Notes under the pieces: model-generated | Database searches by the model: none | What the model saw: the letters and a program-made list of their open reading frames with translations, nothing else | Told to the model about the DNA's origin: nothing | Position numbers and translations under genes: made by a program | Shown here: positions 50,539 through 59,286 of the stretch, one piece after another | Numbering within the stretch: the first letter of the stretch is position 1 | How the letters are laid out: each line of letters begins with the position of its first letter | NCBI RefSeq assembly: GCF_001305855.1 | Contig: NZ_LIXZ01000003.1 | Coordinates: forward strand, 62,001 to 126,000 | Source: Rossellomorea vietnamensis | GTDB taxonomy: Bacteria; Bacillota; Bacilli; Bacillales; Bacillaceae_B | Length of the DNA stretch: 64,000 nucleotides | Direction: 5' to 3'

Positions 50539-51561
50539 ATGCTGCCTGAAACACAGAAACAAATTCAATTAGTATCCCGCCCTGAAGGAATGCCTGTGAA
50601 AGAGGACTTCCTTTACAAGGATGTCGAAGTACCAAAGCCATCCAAAGGGGAAGTATTGGTAAAGACTCTTTATCTTTCCGTGGATCCTTACATGCGCGGC
50701 AGAATGTCTGATGCCAAGTCCTACGTTGCTCCTTTCCAATTAAACGAAGCGCTCTCCGGCGGAGTCGTTGGAGAAATTGTGGAATCACAGTCTGAGCACT
50801 TCCAGAAAGGGGATTTCGTAGTCGGCATGCTTCCGTGGCAGGAGTATTCCCTTGCCAATGAAAAAGAGGTCCGCTCCATCGATCCCGATGTCGCCCCGAT
50901 TTCTACACACTTAAGTATCCTCGGGATGACTGGATTGACGGCATATTTCGGACTGACGGACATCGGCCAGCCGAAAGAAGGCGAAACCGTGGTCGTATCC
51001 GGAGCTGCAGGTGCAGTAGGATCAGTGGTTGGACAAATCGCCAAGATCAAAGGCGCCCGTGTTGTCGGGATTGCAGGATCAGAAGAAAAAGTCAGCTATC
51101 TGACGGATACCCTCGGGTTTGACGAAGGAATCAATTATAAAACGACGGACAATATTTACAAAACGTTAAAAGAAGCATGTCCAAACGGCATTGATGTGTA
51201 CTTTGAAAATGTCGGAGGTGAAATCGGTGACGCTGCCCTTAGTTTACTAAACAAACATGCACGTATACCAGTATGCGGCGCGATTTCTTCGTATAATAAG
51301 ACAGACCGTGACCTTGGACCGCGTGTTCAATCGAAACTGATCAAATCCAGCGCACTCATGAAAGGCTTTGTCGTCAACGACTATAGTGACCGCTTCAAAG
51401 AAGGCGCAACCGAGCTTGGTCAGTGGCTATCACAAGGAAAACTGCAATACGAAGAAACGATCACAGAAGGCCTCGACAACGTAACAGACGCCTTCCTCGG
51501 ACTCTTCCAAGGAAAAAACATCGGCAAACAACTCGTCAAAATCGCCGACCCAAGTAAATAA
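50539..51561 (+). CDS. yfmJ: NADP-dependent MDR-superfamily oxidoreductase, YfmJ-like
   Basis: 340 residues. N-terminal catalytic domain with VDPYMRGRM and a central Rossmann domain with VVVSGAAGAVGSVVGQIAKIKGARVVGIAGSEEK-type text (key motif AAGAVGSVVG). Sequence follows B. subtilis YfmJ and the leukotriene B4 12-hydroxydehydrogenase/CurA group: zinc-free enoyl or quinone reductases using NADPH. ATG at 50539 follows AAGGAGG; an upstream extension is not needed. Confidence 0.93.
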   Translation: MLPETQKQIQLVSRPEGMPVKEDFLYKDVEVPKPSKGEVLVKTLYLSVDPYMRGRMSDAKSYVAPFQLNEALSGGVVGEIVESQSEHFQKGDFVVGMLPWQEYSLANEKEVRSIDPDVAPISTHLSILGMTGLTAYFGLTDIGQPKEGETVVVSGAAGAVGSVVGQIAKIKGARVVGIAGSEEKVSYLTDTLGFDEGINYKTTDNIYKTLKEACPNGIDVYFENVGGEIGDAALSLLNKHARIPVCGAISSYNKTDRDLGPRVQSKLIKSSALMKGFVVNDYSDRFKEGATELGQWLSQGKLQYEETITEGLDNVTDAFLGLFQGKNIGKQLVKIADPSK

Positions 51562-51568
51562 CCTTTTT

Positions 51569-51646
51569 GAGGGACGGACCTCCATATTCTCACCCAAAAC
51601 CCTGATATATCAACATTCAGGTATGTGTGAAGGAAGTCCGTCCCTC
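51569..51646. repeat. 78-bp GAGGGACGGACCTCC inverted-repeat element
   Basis: Arms GAGGGACGGACCTCC (51569-51583) / GGAAGTCCGTCCCTC (51632-51646), 14 of 15 pairing plus one G-U. The interior contains AAAACCCTGATATATCAA, akin to the interior of the element at 45559-45646. It follows yfmJ directly and ends in TTTT, so it may also terminate transcription. Confidence 0.85.
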
Positions 51647-51731
51647 TTTTGTTGCACATCCTTATGTTTACTCCTCCCCATTGGACGGGAAAAGAGGAAG
51701 ATATGTGATTAATAGATCTGGAGGAGGAGTA

Positions 51732-53183
51732 ATGGTGAAGAAGTATCGGTTATATGTGAATGGTGAGTTTGTTGATAGTACGTCAAATGAGACGATGGAT
51801 GTCATTAATCCTGCGAATGAGGAGACGATTTCTTCCATCCCGTTAGGCACTGAAGAGGATGTCAATCAGGCAATCGAATCAGCCCATACGGCATTTCTGT
51901 CGTGGAGTAAGGTTCCATCGAAGGAACGGGCTTCTTATTTGTATAAAATAGCTGACAAATTGGAAGAGCGGAAAGAGCAATTTGTTCAGATGCTGACGGA
52001 AGAAAACGGCAAGACATTGGATGCCTCTGAAGGCGAGCTGGATGTTGCCATCGAGTATTTCCGCTACATGGCGGGTTGGGCGCTTCGTTATGAAGGAGAA
52101 ATCCTTGAGAGTGAACGGTCTAACGAGAACATACTGGTTTACAAAAAACCGATCGGCGTTGTCTCAGGAATCGTTCCCTGGAACTTCCCGATGTTCATCC
52201 TGGCGAGAAAAGTGGCACCGGCGATTGTGACAGGCTGTACCATTGTCCTGAAACCCAGTCAGTACACACCGAACACTGCTTGTGAATTTGCTAAGATCGC
52301 AGATGAAGTGGGACTGCCTAAAGGAGTCTTCAATCTTGTGACAGGGAAAGGATCGGATATCGGGACTCCGATGTCGAGCCACCCTAAAGTGCGCATGGTG
52401 TCCATGACGGGAAGTTACCCTGCAGGTTCAAAAGTGATGGAAGCCGCATCTAAATCGATCACGAAAGTAAACCTGGAACTCGGCGGTAAGGCTCCGGCCA
52501 TCGTCACAAAGCATGCCAATATTGACCTGGCCGTTGAAAAGATCAAGACATCCAGGATCACAAACTCCGGGCAGGCATGTACGAATGCCGAACGGGTATA
52601 TGTACATGAGGATGTGGCAGAAGAATTCATCAGTAAAATGACCGAAGCAATGAGAAACACTACTGTCGGAGATCCAACAAACCGCGATAACGAGATCGGT
52701 CCCCTTGTGAATAAAGACCGCCTTGAGACCGTTACGGAAATGGTCGACACTGCCGTCGAAAGCGGGGCAAGGGTCCTTACGGGCGGAAAGCCGGTTAACA
52801 TTGAGAAAGGCTTCTACTATGAGCCTACCATTCTTGTCGATGTGAAGCAGGAGATGGACATCATCCAGGAAGAAATCTTCGGACCGGTACTGCCGATTAT
52901 GACCTACAAGGATTTTGACGAAGTGATTGAGCTTGCGAACGATACAGAATATGGTCTTTCGTCTTCTATTTTCAGTGAGAACCTCCATGAAATCATGAGG
53001 GCCGCAAACGAGCTTCGTTACGGGGAAACCTTCGTCAATCGTGAAAACTTCGAGGCCATCAATGGATTCCATGCCGGCCGCGGTCAATCGGGAATCGGTG
53101 GAGCAGACGGAAAACACGGACTGAATGAATACCTTGAAACACATGTTGTTTATCTCGAATATGATGAAAACTACAAAGGTTAA
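51732..53183 (+). CDS. aldA: Lactaldehyde/glycolaldehyde dehydrogenase AldA
   Basis: 483 residues, aldehyde dehydrogenase fold. NAD-binding and active-site blocks: GIVPWNFPMFILARK, general base in LELGGKAPAIV, catalytic Cys in NSGQACTNAERV, and EEIFGPVLPI. The C-terminal GFHAGRGQSGIGGADGKHG sequence is typical of AldA, which oxidises lactaldehyde to lactate and glycolaldehyde to glycolate. ATG at 51732 follows GGAGGAGG; the next codon GTG is an alternative. Monocistronic, with its own terminator. Confidence 0.93.
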   Translation: MVKKYRLYVNGEFVDSTSNETMDVINPANEETISSIPLGTEEDVNQAIESAHTAFLSWSKVPSKERASYLYKIADKLEERKEQFVQMLTEENGKTLDASEGELDVAIEYFRYMAGWALRYEGEILESERSNENILVYKKPIGVVSGIVPWNFPMFILARKVAPAIVTGCTIVLKPSQYTPNTACEFAKIADEVGLPKGVFNLVTGKGSDIGTPMSSHPKVRMVSMTGSYPAGSKVMEAASKSITKVNLELGGKAPAIVTKHANIDLAVEKIKTSRITNSGQACTNAERVYVHEDVAEEFISKMTEAMRNTTVGDPTNRDNEIGPLVNKDRLETVTEMVDTAVESGARVLTGGKPVNIEKGFYYEPTILVDVKQEMDIIQEEIFGPVLPIMTYKDFDEVIELANDTEYGLSSSIFSENLHEIMRAANELRYGETFVNRENFEAINGFHAGRGQSGIGGADGKHGLNEYLETHVVYLEYDENYKG

Positions 53184-53191
53184 TAGAACGA

Positions 53192-53234
53192 AAAGCCTGA
53201 CCGCTATCAATGTGATAGCGGTCAGGCTTTTTAT
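53192..53234 (+). terminator. Terminator of aldA
   Basis: Seventeen-bp stem AAAGCCTGACCGCTATC / GATAGCGGTCAGGCTTT with a 5-nt loop. Confidence 0.95.
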
Positions 53235-53305
53235 CTTGATACATTTCCCCAACAAAAAAAGCCCTGCGCTTTTCAGGACTTTTTAATATGAAGTATTTGA
53301 TAGGC

Positions 53306-53428
53306 TTAAGAGATGATAAAGAAATTCGCTAAAGCAATTAATAATAGAATAATAGCAACACCTGAACTCATCCAAAGAATATCGTTAAAATCCATTTTTA
53401 AATCAGCTATTTTATCTTTATTTAGCAA
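53306..53428 (-). CDS. 40-residue single-helix membrane protein
   Basis: TTG at 53428 is 7 nt after AAGGGAGTG and overlaps the stop codon of the upstream zinc-ribbon gene (TTGCTAA). The product starts MLNKDKIADLKMDFNDILW and ends with one helix (GVAIILLLIALANFFIIS). The ribosome site lies within the last codons of the upstream gene, a clear coupling arrangement. Very short; no family recognised. The protein probably sits in the membrane with an acidic/basic cytoplasmic tail and may partner the zinc-ribbon protein. Confidence 0.62.
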   Translation of the reverse strand: MLNKDKIADLKMDFNDILWMSSGVAIILLLIALANFFIIS

Positions 53429-53658
53429 CGTACTTCACTCCCTTGAAAATTTTCAATAAAGCCGATGACTTTAAACAGGGACAGGTCCATTTTAGGATTG
53501 GTCGATGTAGAGCAATTCGAGCACTCTATCTGGTTTACATTCATCGTCGAACGGAACTCATTCGAACAACGCGTACACTTCAGTATATGTAAATCCTTTG
53601 TCTTTCCCTTCCGATCAAATTGAATACGCTCTCTACCCTGGTTAATATAGCTCATCAT
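53422..53658 (-). CDS. Small zinc-ribbon protein
   Basis: 78 residues. Two CxxC knuckles (KCTRCSNEF and IECSNCST) 16 residues apart form a treble-clef/zinc-ribbon; the flanks are hydrophilic and basic at the N-terminus, and the C-terminus has a short hydrophobic stretch. ATG at 53658 follows GGGAGAG. It is the first gene of a two-gene unit with a 40-residue membrane protein. The function is unknown; nucleic-acid or protein binding would be usual for such folds. Confidence 0.75.
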   Translation of the reverse strand: MMSYINQGRERIQFDRKGKTKDLHILKCTRCSNEFRSTMNVNQIECSNCSTSTNPKMDLSLFKVIGFIENFQGSEVRC

Positions 53659-53872
53659 TTTCTCTCCCGTCGAATGTTATTTAGTACATATTTACCCGGT
53701 GTAAAGAACATAAAACATGATTTATCTGATTTCTTGCAGAAAATACATGTTGAGGAACATTGTAGCTTTTTACCCAGAGGGCAAAATCAAATTCCCTTTT
53801 TTTACAAAATAGTGTTTAAACACCTCCTCAACCGTTTATATGAAAAGTAATGATTCTATAAGGAGGAGTTCC

Positions 53873-54673
53873 ATGTCTTTAAAGAAAACCATAAGTGTGT
53901 TGGAAAATTTATACTTACAGAAGCCGGACAAATTATTGACGATCTACTTAAATACCGACCGCAGCGACCCTGATCAGCAGGGTGGGGAGTGGAAAATCGC
54001 CCTTAAGAATGGATTCAACCGACTCGAAGAATATCTTGAAAGCGCTCCGGAGGAAAAGGAAAGACTCCAAACGATCCGTCCGAAAGTGGAGAACTACGTG
54101 CATAGCCTGGAACGTGAATTGCCTCGGAGTTTCATCATTTTCGCATCTGCTGACAGTGGGATCTGGGAAACGTTCGAACTTCAGGTACCTGTGGAAACGA
54201 ATTTCTACTGGGAGGAAAATCCTCATCTTGACCAACTGAAGGCTCTGCATAAAGAATATCCTTATACGGGTCTCGTGCTTCTTCAACAAAATCAAATCAA
54301 AATTCTTACTTCTGCATTCAGAGAAATTCAGTCCAGCGAGTTCATGGAATTCGATTTGGAAACCGATGACTGGCGTAAGCATGAAGGACCGCATCATGCA
54401 GATGTAAGCATGGGAAGCGGCGGCGGAAAAGCCAACCAGCAGGAGGAATTCGAAAGCCGATTGAAAGCCAATCAGCAGCGTTGGTGGAAAAGTCTCGGCA
54501 GCATCCTCGACAAAAAAGCAGCCGATGAAAAATGGGAACGAATCGTTCTCGTTGGCGATAAGGAAGAAGCCGCTGTATTGGAAGAAAATATGAATAAAGA
54601 AGTTCATGAAACCATCGGAAAAAACCTCTTGAATGAGAATGAGCATAAAGTTGTGGAGAAAATCCTGGCATAA
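53873..54673 (+). CDS. VLRF1-family aeRF1-type release factor
   Basis: 266 residues, soluble. The central fold (SFIIFASADSGIWETFEL, then TGLVLLQQNQIKILTS) and a glycine-rich loop at about 181-190 (GSGGGKANQQ) followed by a long helix (EEFESRLKANQQRWWKSL) match the bacterial VLRF1 relatives of archaeo-eukaryotic release factor 1. In Vms1/VLRF1 the corresponding loop drives release of nascent chains from stalled large subunits. ATG at 53873 follows AAGGAGGAG; a frame to 53840 is not needed. A terminator closes the gene. Confidence 0.8.
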   Translation: MSLKKTISVLENLYLQKPDKLLTIYLNTDRSDPDQQGGEWKIALKNGFNRLEEYLESAPEEKERLQTIRPKVENYVHSLERELPRSFIIFASADSGIWETFELQVPVETNFYWEENPHLDQLKALHKEYPYTGLVLLQQNQIKILTSAFREIQSSEFMEFDLETDDWRKHEGPHHADVSMGSGGGKANQQEEFESRLKANQQRWWKSLGSILDKKAADEKWERIVLVGDKEEAAVLEENMNKEVHETIGKNLLNENEHKVVEKILA

Positions 54674-54681
54674 CCATAGTG

Positions 54682-54714
54682 TCCACCGTCCTTTCAGCTG
54701 GACGGTGGATTTTG
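54682..54714 (+). terminator. Terminator of the VLRF1 gene
   Basis: TCCACCGTCC / GGACGGTGGA hairpin with TTTT after it. Confidence 0.88.
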
Positions 54715-54844
54715 TATGAAGAGAATCTCTGCCGTTCTATAGAATCTGGCACCTCCCCCAACATCCAGGCAAATCAATAATCTACCACAAAACAGGCACA
54801 TACCCCCCTTTCCTTCATACACTGAGATAAGGAGGTGTGTGTCC

Positions 54845-55132
54845 GTGCTTTCACGTATAAAATGGTTATCGTTTTCAATTGAATTATTTCTTGCTGTCCC
54901 CATCTTTGGGAATATCGCCGGAGAATCCATTCCTTTTCTCCTCTGTTTAATAGCTCTGTGGCATGCGAGCGTATTGTATATTTCAAGGTCGGAAGATCAG
55001 CCGATTCTCGGCAGTATCCTTGGAATACTTGCTTCCTTCCTGAACTTCTTCCCGATTATCCGATTGATTGCCCATGCAATCACTGCAATTGTCCTTATCT
55101 TTGAAATTCAGAAGGCCCCCGGGATGGAATGA
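54845..55132 (+). CDS. Small polytopic membrane protein
   Basis: 95 residues with about four hydrophobic segments (SIELFLAVPIFGNIAG, IPFLLCLIALWHASVLYI, GSILGILASFLNFFPIIR, AITAIVLIFEI). GTG at 54845 is 9 nt after AAGGAGG; the GTG at 54839 is too close. No family recognised. It is convergent with the secreted PLD-like gene and shares a terminator with it. Confidence 0.72.
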   Translation: MLSRIKWLSFSIELFLAVPIFGNIAGESIPFLLCLIALWHASVLYISRSEDQPILGSILGILASFLNFFPIIRLIAHAITAIVLIFEIQKAPGME

Positions 55133-55138
55133 CCACGT

Positions 55139-55177
55139 AAAAAGGATGATTCTCGAAATGAGAACCATCCTTTTTTT
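55139..55177. terminator. Bidirectional terminator
   Basis: AAAGGATG-ATT-CTC / GAG-AAC-CATCCTTT, seven Ts on the plus side, between convergent genes. Confidence 0.9.
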
Positions 55178-55182
55178 ATGTT

Positions 55183-57141
55183 TTACTGAAGCATTCCGCC
55201 GGCGTTCTCGTATCTCGCATTGAACTCCTGCAGGAATTGATTCGTGATGCGATCGTCATGGATGATGAGCATATTTTCATCATTCACATTATTTCCGTTT
55301 TCACTCCAGTTGGTCGACCCCACAATGACCGTTGGATCACTGTCTGTGTCCGCGTCGATAAGCATCGTTTTGGCATGAAGCTTGCGACTCTCATTGGCTG
55401 CGTACACCGGTGCAGGATTCGCCCAGCGTGTGTTTGGATTATTCGTGCTCGTCTGAGTGGCCGTTCTTCCCGTCATTTCAATGCTCGCTGACCACCATTG
55501 ATTCCAGAAGCTTGGATCGAATACACCTTTTACGTCAAAACCTGTCGGCATTCCCTGATTATCCACATAGCTTCCTTCCCATTTGTTCTTCAATTCGTCC
55601 ACCAATGCCTGATCGCTCCAGGCGAATATGGTGAAGTACGCATTCTCGTCCGCTTCTGTTTTCACCAGTTCCGTCATGCGCCCGACAGCGTCATCACCTG
55701 ATGAGAAATAGATTTCTACCGTATCACCACCGACTGTAAGAGAATGAGGCGTGTTATCGATTTTACGGGTGCTGAAATTTGAAACGGTATTATCAGGGGT
55801 TGTTGTCCCGCTTCCCCACATTTCTTCAAATTCTGTTTTATAAATAGAGGCAAGCTCAGGTGAATGGACCTCTACGACATGCTGCTGATTTCCGTCAAGA
55901 ATTCCTTGTTCCATGTTTTCTTCTGAGCCATAAAGTCCTGTTACTGTATAGTTCCAGCTGCCTGTGAAGACCCACTCACCGTCAATCACAGCAAATTTAT
56001 TGTGCATCTGATTTCCGGGAGAATAATAGCTGTCTGTGTCTTTGTATTCTCCTTCAACAAACATATAGCCTGTTGTCGCCGTATTTCCCACTGTCACGTT
56101 CCGCTGAGGGAAATCATTATAGCTTGCCGGTAAATTAAACGTCGCACGCTTCGTTTCATCTTCTACGACAAACATAGGCGAATCCGATAAAATATGGGCA
56201 TCGTCTCCTGTCCCGACTACTCCATCCTTACCGCGGACAAGCTTCTCCAAGTTTAAACGCATCGTTTCATAGCGTTCTGCGTAGTGGGGATCAGTCCCGT
56301 CCTTCGCGTCTGCCAGGATTCGTACATCCACCCCTTGAGAGGCTTTTTCCATTAACGCCTCTACCACCCGTGGCAGATTAATTTCATACGTGGCAAAATC
56401 AATGGATGCAGCCGCTGCATTCAGCCGTTTCAATAATCGATCCTCGAGATTGACATTGTAGTTTGCTTCATTCCCCGGCATAGCGTATTGAGTCGATGCA
56501 CTCTTGTTGAAATATACGTTGATCGCGCCAAGCTCCTCGCTCACATTCGTAAGGGATTCACTCCCGTTACCCGTCGGTGCTGCGGCATTAGCCGCTTTAG
56601 GTGTCCCGAATCCACCTTCGTATGAAGTGGTTGCCGTACTCCAATTCGTTGATACGGTTCCACTGACAGATGGATCGATCCTCGACATCGTCGCTTTCGT
56701 CGAATTGTCGCCTGCATACCACCCGTTTACTTCATCAATGATGGTACCCGAAGCATCCTTCAAATACAGAATTTCATCTGAATTCCCAAGGCTTCCTGTA
56801 TATACTTGATCAGCTGTAACGCCTGAAATCGTGCTGTCGCTCGTTCTTTCCAGCAAAAAATAATCCTGTGCTGCAACTGTTCCGCTTAAGGCAATGCTCG
56901 GTGAACCGTCCTCGGCTTCAAGTTTCCAACCATCAAGGGCAAGATCCGTTGAAGTGGGATTGTGCAATTCCATCCATTCATTATTATAAGAACCCGTCGT
57001 TCCCATCCACGCAACTTCATTAATGACGGCTGTCTGTGTGGCAGCTTCCACCTTCTTATTTCCACCCTGTGGCTGAATCCATCCTCCCGTCAGTAAAAAC
57101 AGGATACTGATAATCGATAAAGAAACCTTTTTTGTCTTCAT
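55183..57141 (-). CDS. Secreted lamin-tail plus phospholipase-D-like protein
   Basis: 652 residues. A Sec signal peptide (MKTKKVSLSIISILFLLTGG) ends near residue 33 (KVEAA). Residues ~36-165 are a lamin-tail domain (INEVAWMGTTGSYNNEWMEL, then LDGWKLE). Two PLD catalytic HKD motifs follow: H380-x-K382 (QMHNKFAVIDG, GSWN) and H589-x-K591 (KLHAKTMLIDA, GSTNW). The pair would form one active site acting outside the cell, on nucleic acid or phospholipid. Members with a lamin-tail domain are often secreted nucleases. ATG at 57141 follows AAGGGGAAAGGG. Monocistronic. Confidence 0.87.
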   Translation of the reverse strand: MKTKKVSLSIISILFLLTGGWIQPQGGNKKVEAATQTAVINEVAWMGTTGSYNNEWMELHNPTSTDLALDGWKLEAEDGSPSIALSGTVAAQDYFLLERTSDSTISGVTADQVYTGSLGNSDEILYLKDASGTIIDEVNGWYAGDNSTKATMSRIDPSVSGTVSTNWSTATTSYEGGFGTPKAANAAAPTGNGSESLTNVSEELGAINVYFNKSASTQYAMPGNEANYNVNLEDRLLKRLNAAAASIDFATYEINLPRVVEALMEKASQGVDVRILADAKDGTDPHYAERYETMRLNLEKLVRGKDGVVGTGDDAHILSDSPMFVVEDETKRATFNLPASYNDFPQRNVTVGNTATTGYMFVEGEYKDTDSYYSPGNQMHNKFAVIDGEWVFTGSWNYTVTGLYGSEENMEQGILDGNQQHVVEVHSPELASIYKTEFEEMWGSGTTTPDNTVSNFSTRKIDNTPHSLTVGGDTVEIYFSSGDDAVGRMTELVKTEADENAYFTIFAWSDQALVDELKNKWEGSYVDNQGMPTGFDVKGVFDPSFWNQWWSASIEMTGRTATQTSTNNPNTRWANPAPVYAANESRKLHAKTMLIDADTDSDPTVIVGSTNWSENGNNVNDENMLIIHDDRITNQFLQEFNARYENAGGMLQ

Positions 57142-57388
57142 ACCCTTTCCCCTTTCAGAATGCATATAGATTAAAATGATTACAGTACAAGTATATTTTG
57201 TCGCATTTTGTAATGTAAGGGGAGGATGGACATTATTTTTCTAATCATTTTGTAAATTTTGTAGATTCAGTGTAAACCGCCATTTCTATATTCCTACTAG
57301 TTTTACTTTATTTACTATTATATTTGGTTTATAGGAAGGAAAACCTTTAGTTAATAGGGAGGAATCTTATATAGGTATAAAAGCTTAC

Positions 57389-57422
57389 AAAAAAAACAGC
57401 AGAGTCTTCATACTCTGCTGTT
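57389..57422 (-). terminator. Terminator of the RDD gene
   Basis: AACAGCAGAGT / ACTCTGCTGTT with a 6-nt loop; minus-strand T run follows. The last base of the stem touches the stop codon. Confidence 0.92.
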
Positions 57423-58225
57423 TACAATTCAATTTCCCAATCCTCCCTCATTGCCAAATAAAGAAGGAAAAGTGTGTTTTCAAGCTCTTCATAGGTCTTC
57501 CCATCCATATCGATTCCAAGTTTCGGGAACAGGATATCGGCCAATTTTTTGCTTAAATGATTTCGTTCTGAAAGGGGCAGCTGCCGGAAGCGATTCGCGT
57601 ACGTCCTGACCAGGTTCCATTCTTTTGTATCGAGCTGCTTCAACGTCCACTCTTCAACTGACAGATCTTCTTGTCTAAGGCCACGTTCCCGGATTTCTTT
57701 TTCGATGGCTTTCTCTTTCTTCTTTCCTTTCACCCGCCGTTCGTGTACGACGATGGTTCCTGCGACGATGTCACCCAGTCGTTTATGCTTGGAGTGAAGG
57801 AAGATCATGATCATCCCGAGAAAATAGGAGACGGGGAGCATGTCGATGATCCTCATTAGATTACGGATAAAGCAGGATAAAAGTGTCACACTATGACCAT
57901 TCTCCTGCATAACGCGTATCCCCAGCATCCGTTTGCCCACTGTTTTCCCTCCCCAGAAGTACTCCAGTGCGAAGAAATATCCCCAGTTAATGACGAAGAT
58001 GGTGATCAAGACGAACCCAAGGAGAACTGAGTTGAAATCGAACATATTCAATTTCAGATTATCGTCTGCGAGGACGAAAAACAGGAACACCACAATCGAA
58101 ATGTTAATGATGGTCAAGATGATTTGATCAATCATAAGGGCTGCGGCACGGCTGCCCAGGCCCGCAGGCTGAAATTTCAGGGAAACATATTCGGGCGTCC
58201 TGATATCGACCTGTTCTTCATGCAT
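57422..58225 (-). CDS. RDD-domain membrane protein with long C-terminal extension
   Basis: 267 residues. RDD domain with helices near 25-52, 62-90 and 115-145; the family's Arg and Asp residues appear in GLGSRAAALMIDQIIL, and GKTVGKRMLGIRVMQ follows the second helix. The last ~100 residues are soluble and charged (KGKKKEKAIEKEIRERG and onward). ATG at 58225 follows AAGGAGGGA. It is divergent from the SpoIIM gene and belongs to the conserved RDD-SpoIIM-MoxR-DUF58 neighbourhood. Confidence 0.88.
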   Translation of the reverse strand: MHEEQVDIRTPEYVSLKFQPAGLGSRAAALMIDQIILTIINISIVVFLFFVLADDNLKLNMFDFNSVLLGFVLITIFVINWGYFFALEYFWGGKTVGKRMLGIRVMQENGHSVTLLSCFIRNLMRIIDMLPVSYFLGMIMIFLHSKHKRLGDIVAGTIVVHERRVKGKKKEKAIEKEIRERGLRQEDLSVEEWTLKQLDTKEWNLVRTYANRFRQLPLSERNHLSKKLADILFPKLGIDMDGKTYEELENTLFLLYLAMREDWEIEL

Positions 58226-58329
58226 ATCAATTCCCTCCTTTTGGTTGAATTTACCTTTAATGGTTTCTATTTTTTTCTAAACTTACTATAATAAGAGATA
58301 AGAAATCAAATGAACGAGTAGGTGTCACG

Positions 58330-59286
58330 ATGAAAGTGAAGCAGTTTGTCAAACAGCACCGGGATGATTGGAAGGCTCTTGAGGATCTCATCGGAACGTT
58401 GCGAAAAAGAAAGAATATGACGGGAACGTCCATCGATCAGTTCAATCGCCTCTATCAAAAGGCTGCCCAGAATTTATCGTACAGCCAGACCTATTTCCCC
58501 GAAGAAGAAGTGACAGATTATTTAAACGGACTCGTGTCGAAATCTCATAATCTCTTTTATAAAGATCAGATCACGAGTGGAAAGCAAATCCGGCATTTTT
58601 TCTCCACGACGTTTATCGGTCTCCTTCTAGATCAATGGAAATTCGTTGTCCTGGCAATGGCATTGTTTACGGTCGGTGCTCTGGGTGCCTTTCTCTCCGT
58701 TCTGAATGATCCCCTGCACCTTTATTCCATCCTCCCCCCTGAAATGTCTCAGGGAGTGGATCCCGGGAATCTGGGGAAAAGTGACGGTGAGGTAAATTCT
58801 TCCATCATGTCGGCCGCCATCATGACCAATAATATCAAAGTTGCCTTCCTTGCTTTTGCAGGCGGAGTCACATTCGGCTTAATGACAATGTATATGCTTG
58901 TATATAACGGCATCATTGTCGGTGCCCTTGCCGCCGTCTTCTGGCATCAGGGAATGAGCTACGAATTCTGGGCATATATCGTCCCCCACGGCATGATTGA
59001 GCTTACGGCCATTTTCATTGCCGGTGGTGCAGGATTGTTGATGGGTTATAAGCTTTTCGTACCCGGACGCTTCACACGGGGATATCAATTGAAGGAGCAG
59101 GCGAAACGATCCGTCCAGCTCCTCCTTGGTACGATCCCGCTATTTGTCATCGCGGGGCTCATCGAAGGCTTCATCACACCGGCCGCGATCTCACTTCCTG
59201 CCAAGTACATGGTCGCTCTGTTGACGATTGCCGGACTGATTCTCTATATGGCCATCGGGAAGCTCCGACTCAGCAGGCTAAACTAA
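58330..59286 (+). CDS. SpoIIM/DUF95 family membrane protein
   Basis: 318 residues. A helical cytoplasmic N-terminus (~1-95) precedes five to six hydrophobic helices; the block NNIKVAFLAFAGGVTFGLMT and AYIVPHGMIELTAIFIAGGAG are hallmarks of the stage II sporulation protein M family. Because the neighbours are RDD, MoxR and DUF58, it is the paralogue of that cluster rather than sporulation SpoIIM itself, which lies elsewhere and is shorter. Its 3' end overlaps the convergent DUF58 gene by 9 bp. ATG at 58330 follows TAGGTGT. Confidence 0.88.
   Translation: MKVKQFVKQHRDDWKALEDLIGTLRKRKNMTGTSIDQFNRLYQKAAQNLSYSQTYFPEEEVTDYLNGLVSKSHNLFYKDQITSGKQIRHFFSTTFIGLLLDQWKFVVLAMALFTVGALGAFLSVLNDPLHLYSILPPEMSQGVDPGNLGKSDGEVNSSIMSAAIMTNNIKVAFLAFAGGVTFGLMTMYMLVYNGIIVGALAAVFWHQGMSYEFWAYIVPHGMIELTAIFIAGGAGLLMGYKLFVPGRFTRGYQLKEQAKRSVQLLLGTIPLFVIAGLIEGFITPAAISLPAKYMVALLTIAGLILYMAIGKLRLSRLN

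Noticed and set aside
52428..53255. Long minus-strand open frame of 275 codons opposite aldA
   Set aside because: It lies fully within a confident aldehyde dehydrogenase gene, has no ribosome site and reads as low-quality antisense composition.
53948..54646. 232-codon minus-strand frame opposite the VLRF1 gene
   Set aside because: Shadow of a recognised gene; no ribosome site and phenylalanine-rich antisense composition.
58330..59286. Calling the SpoIIM-family gene the sporulation gene spoIIM
   Set aside because: Length and the RDD/MoxR/DUF58 context indicate the separate paralogous family.
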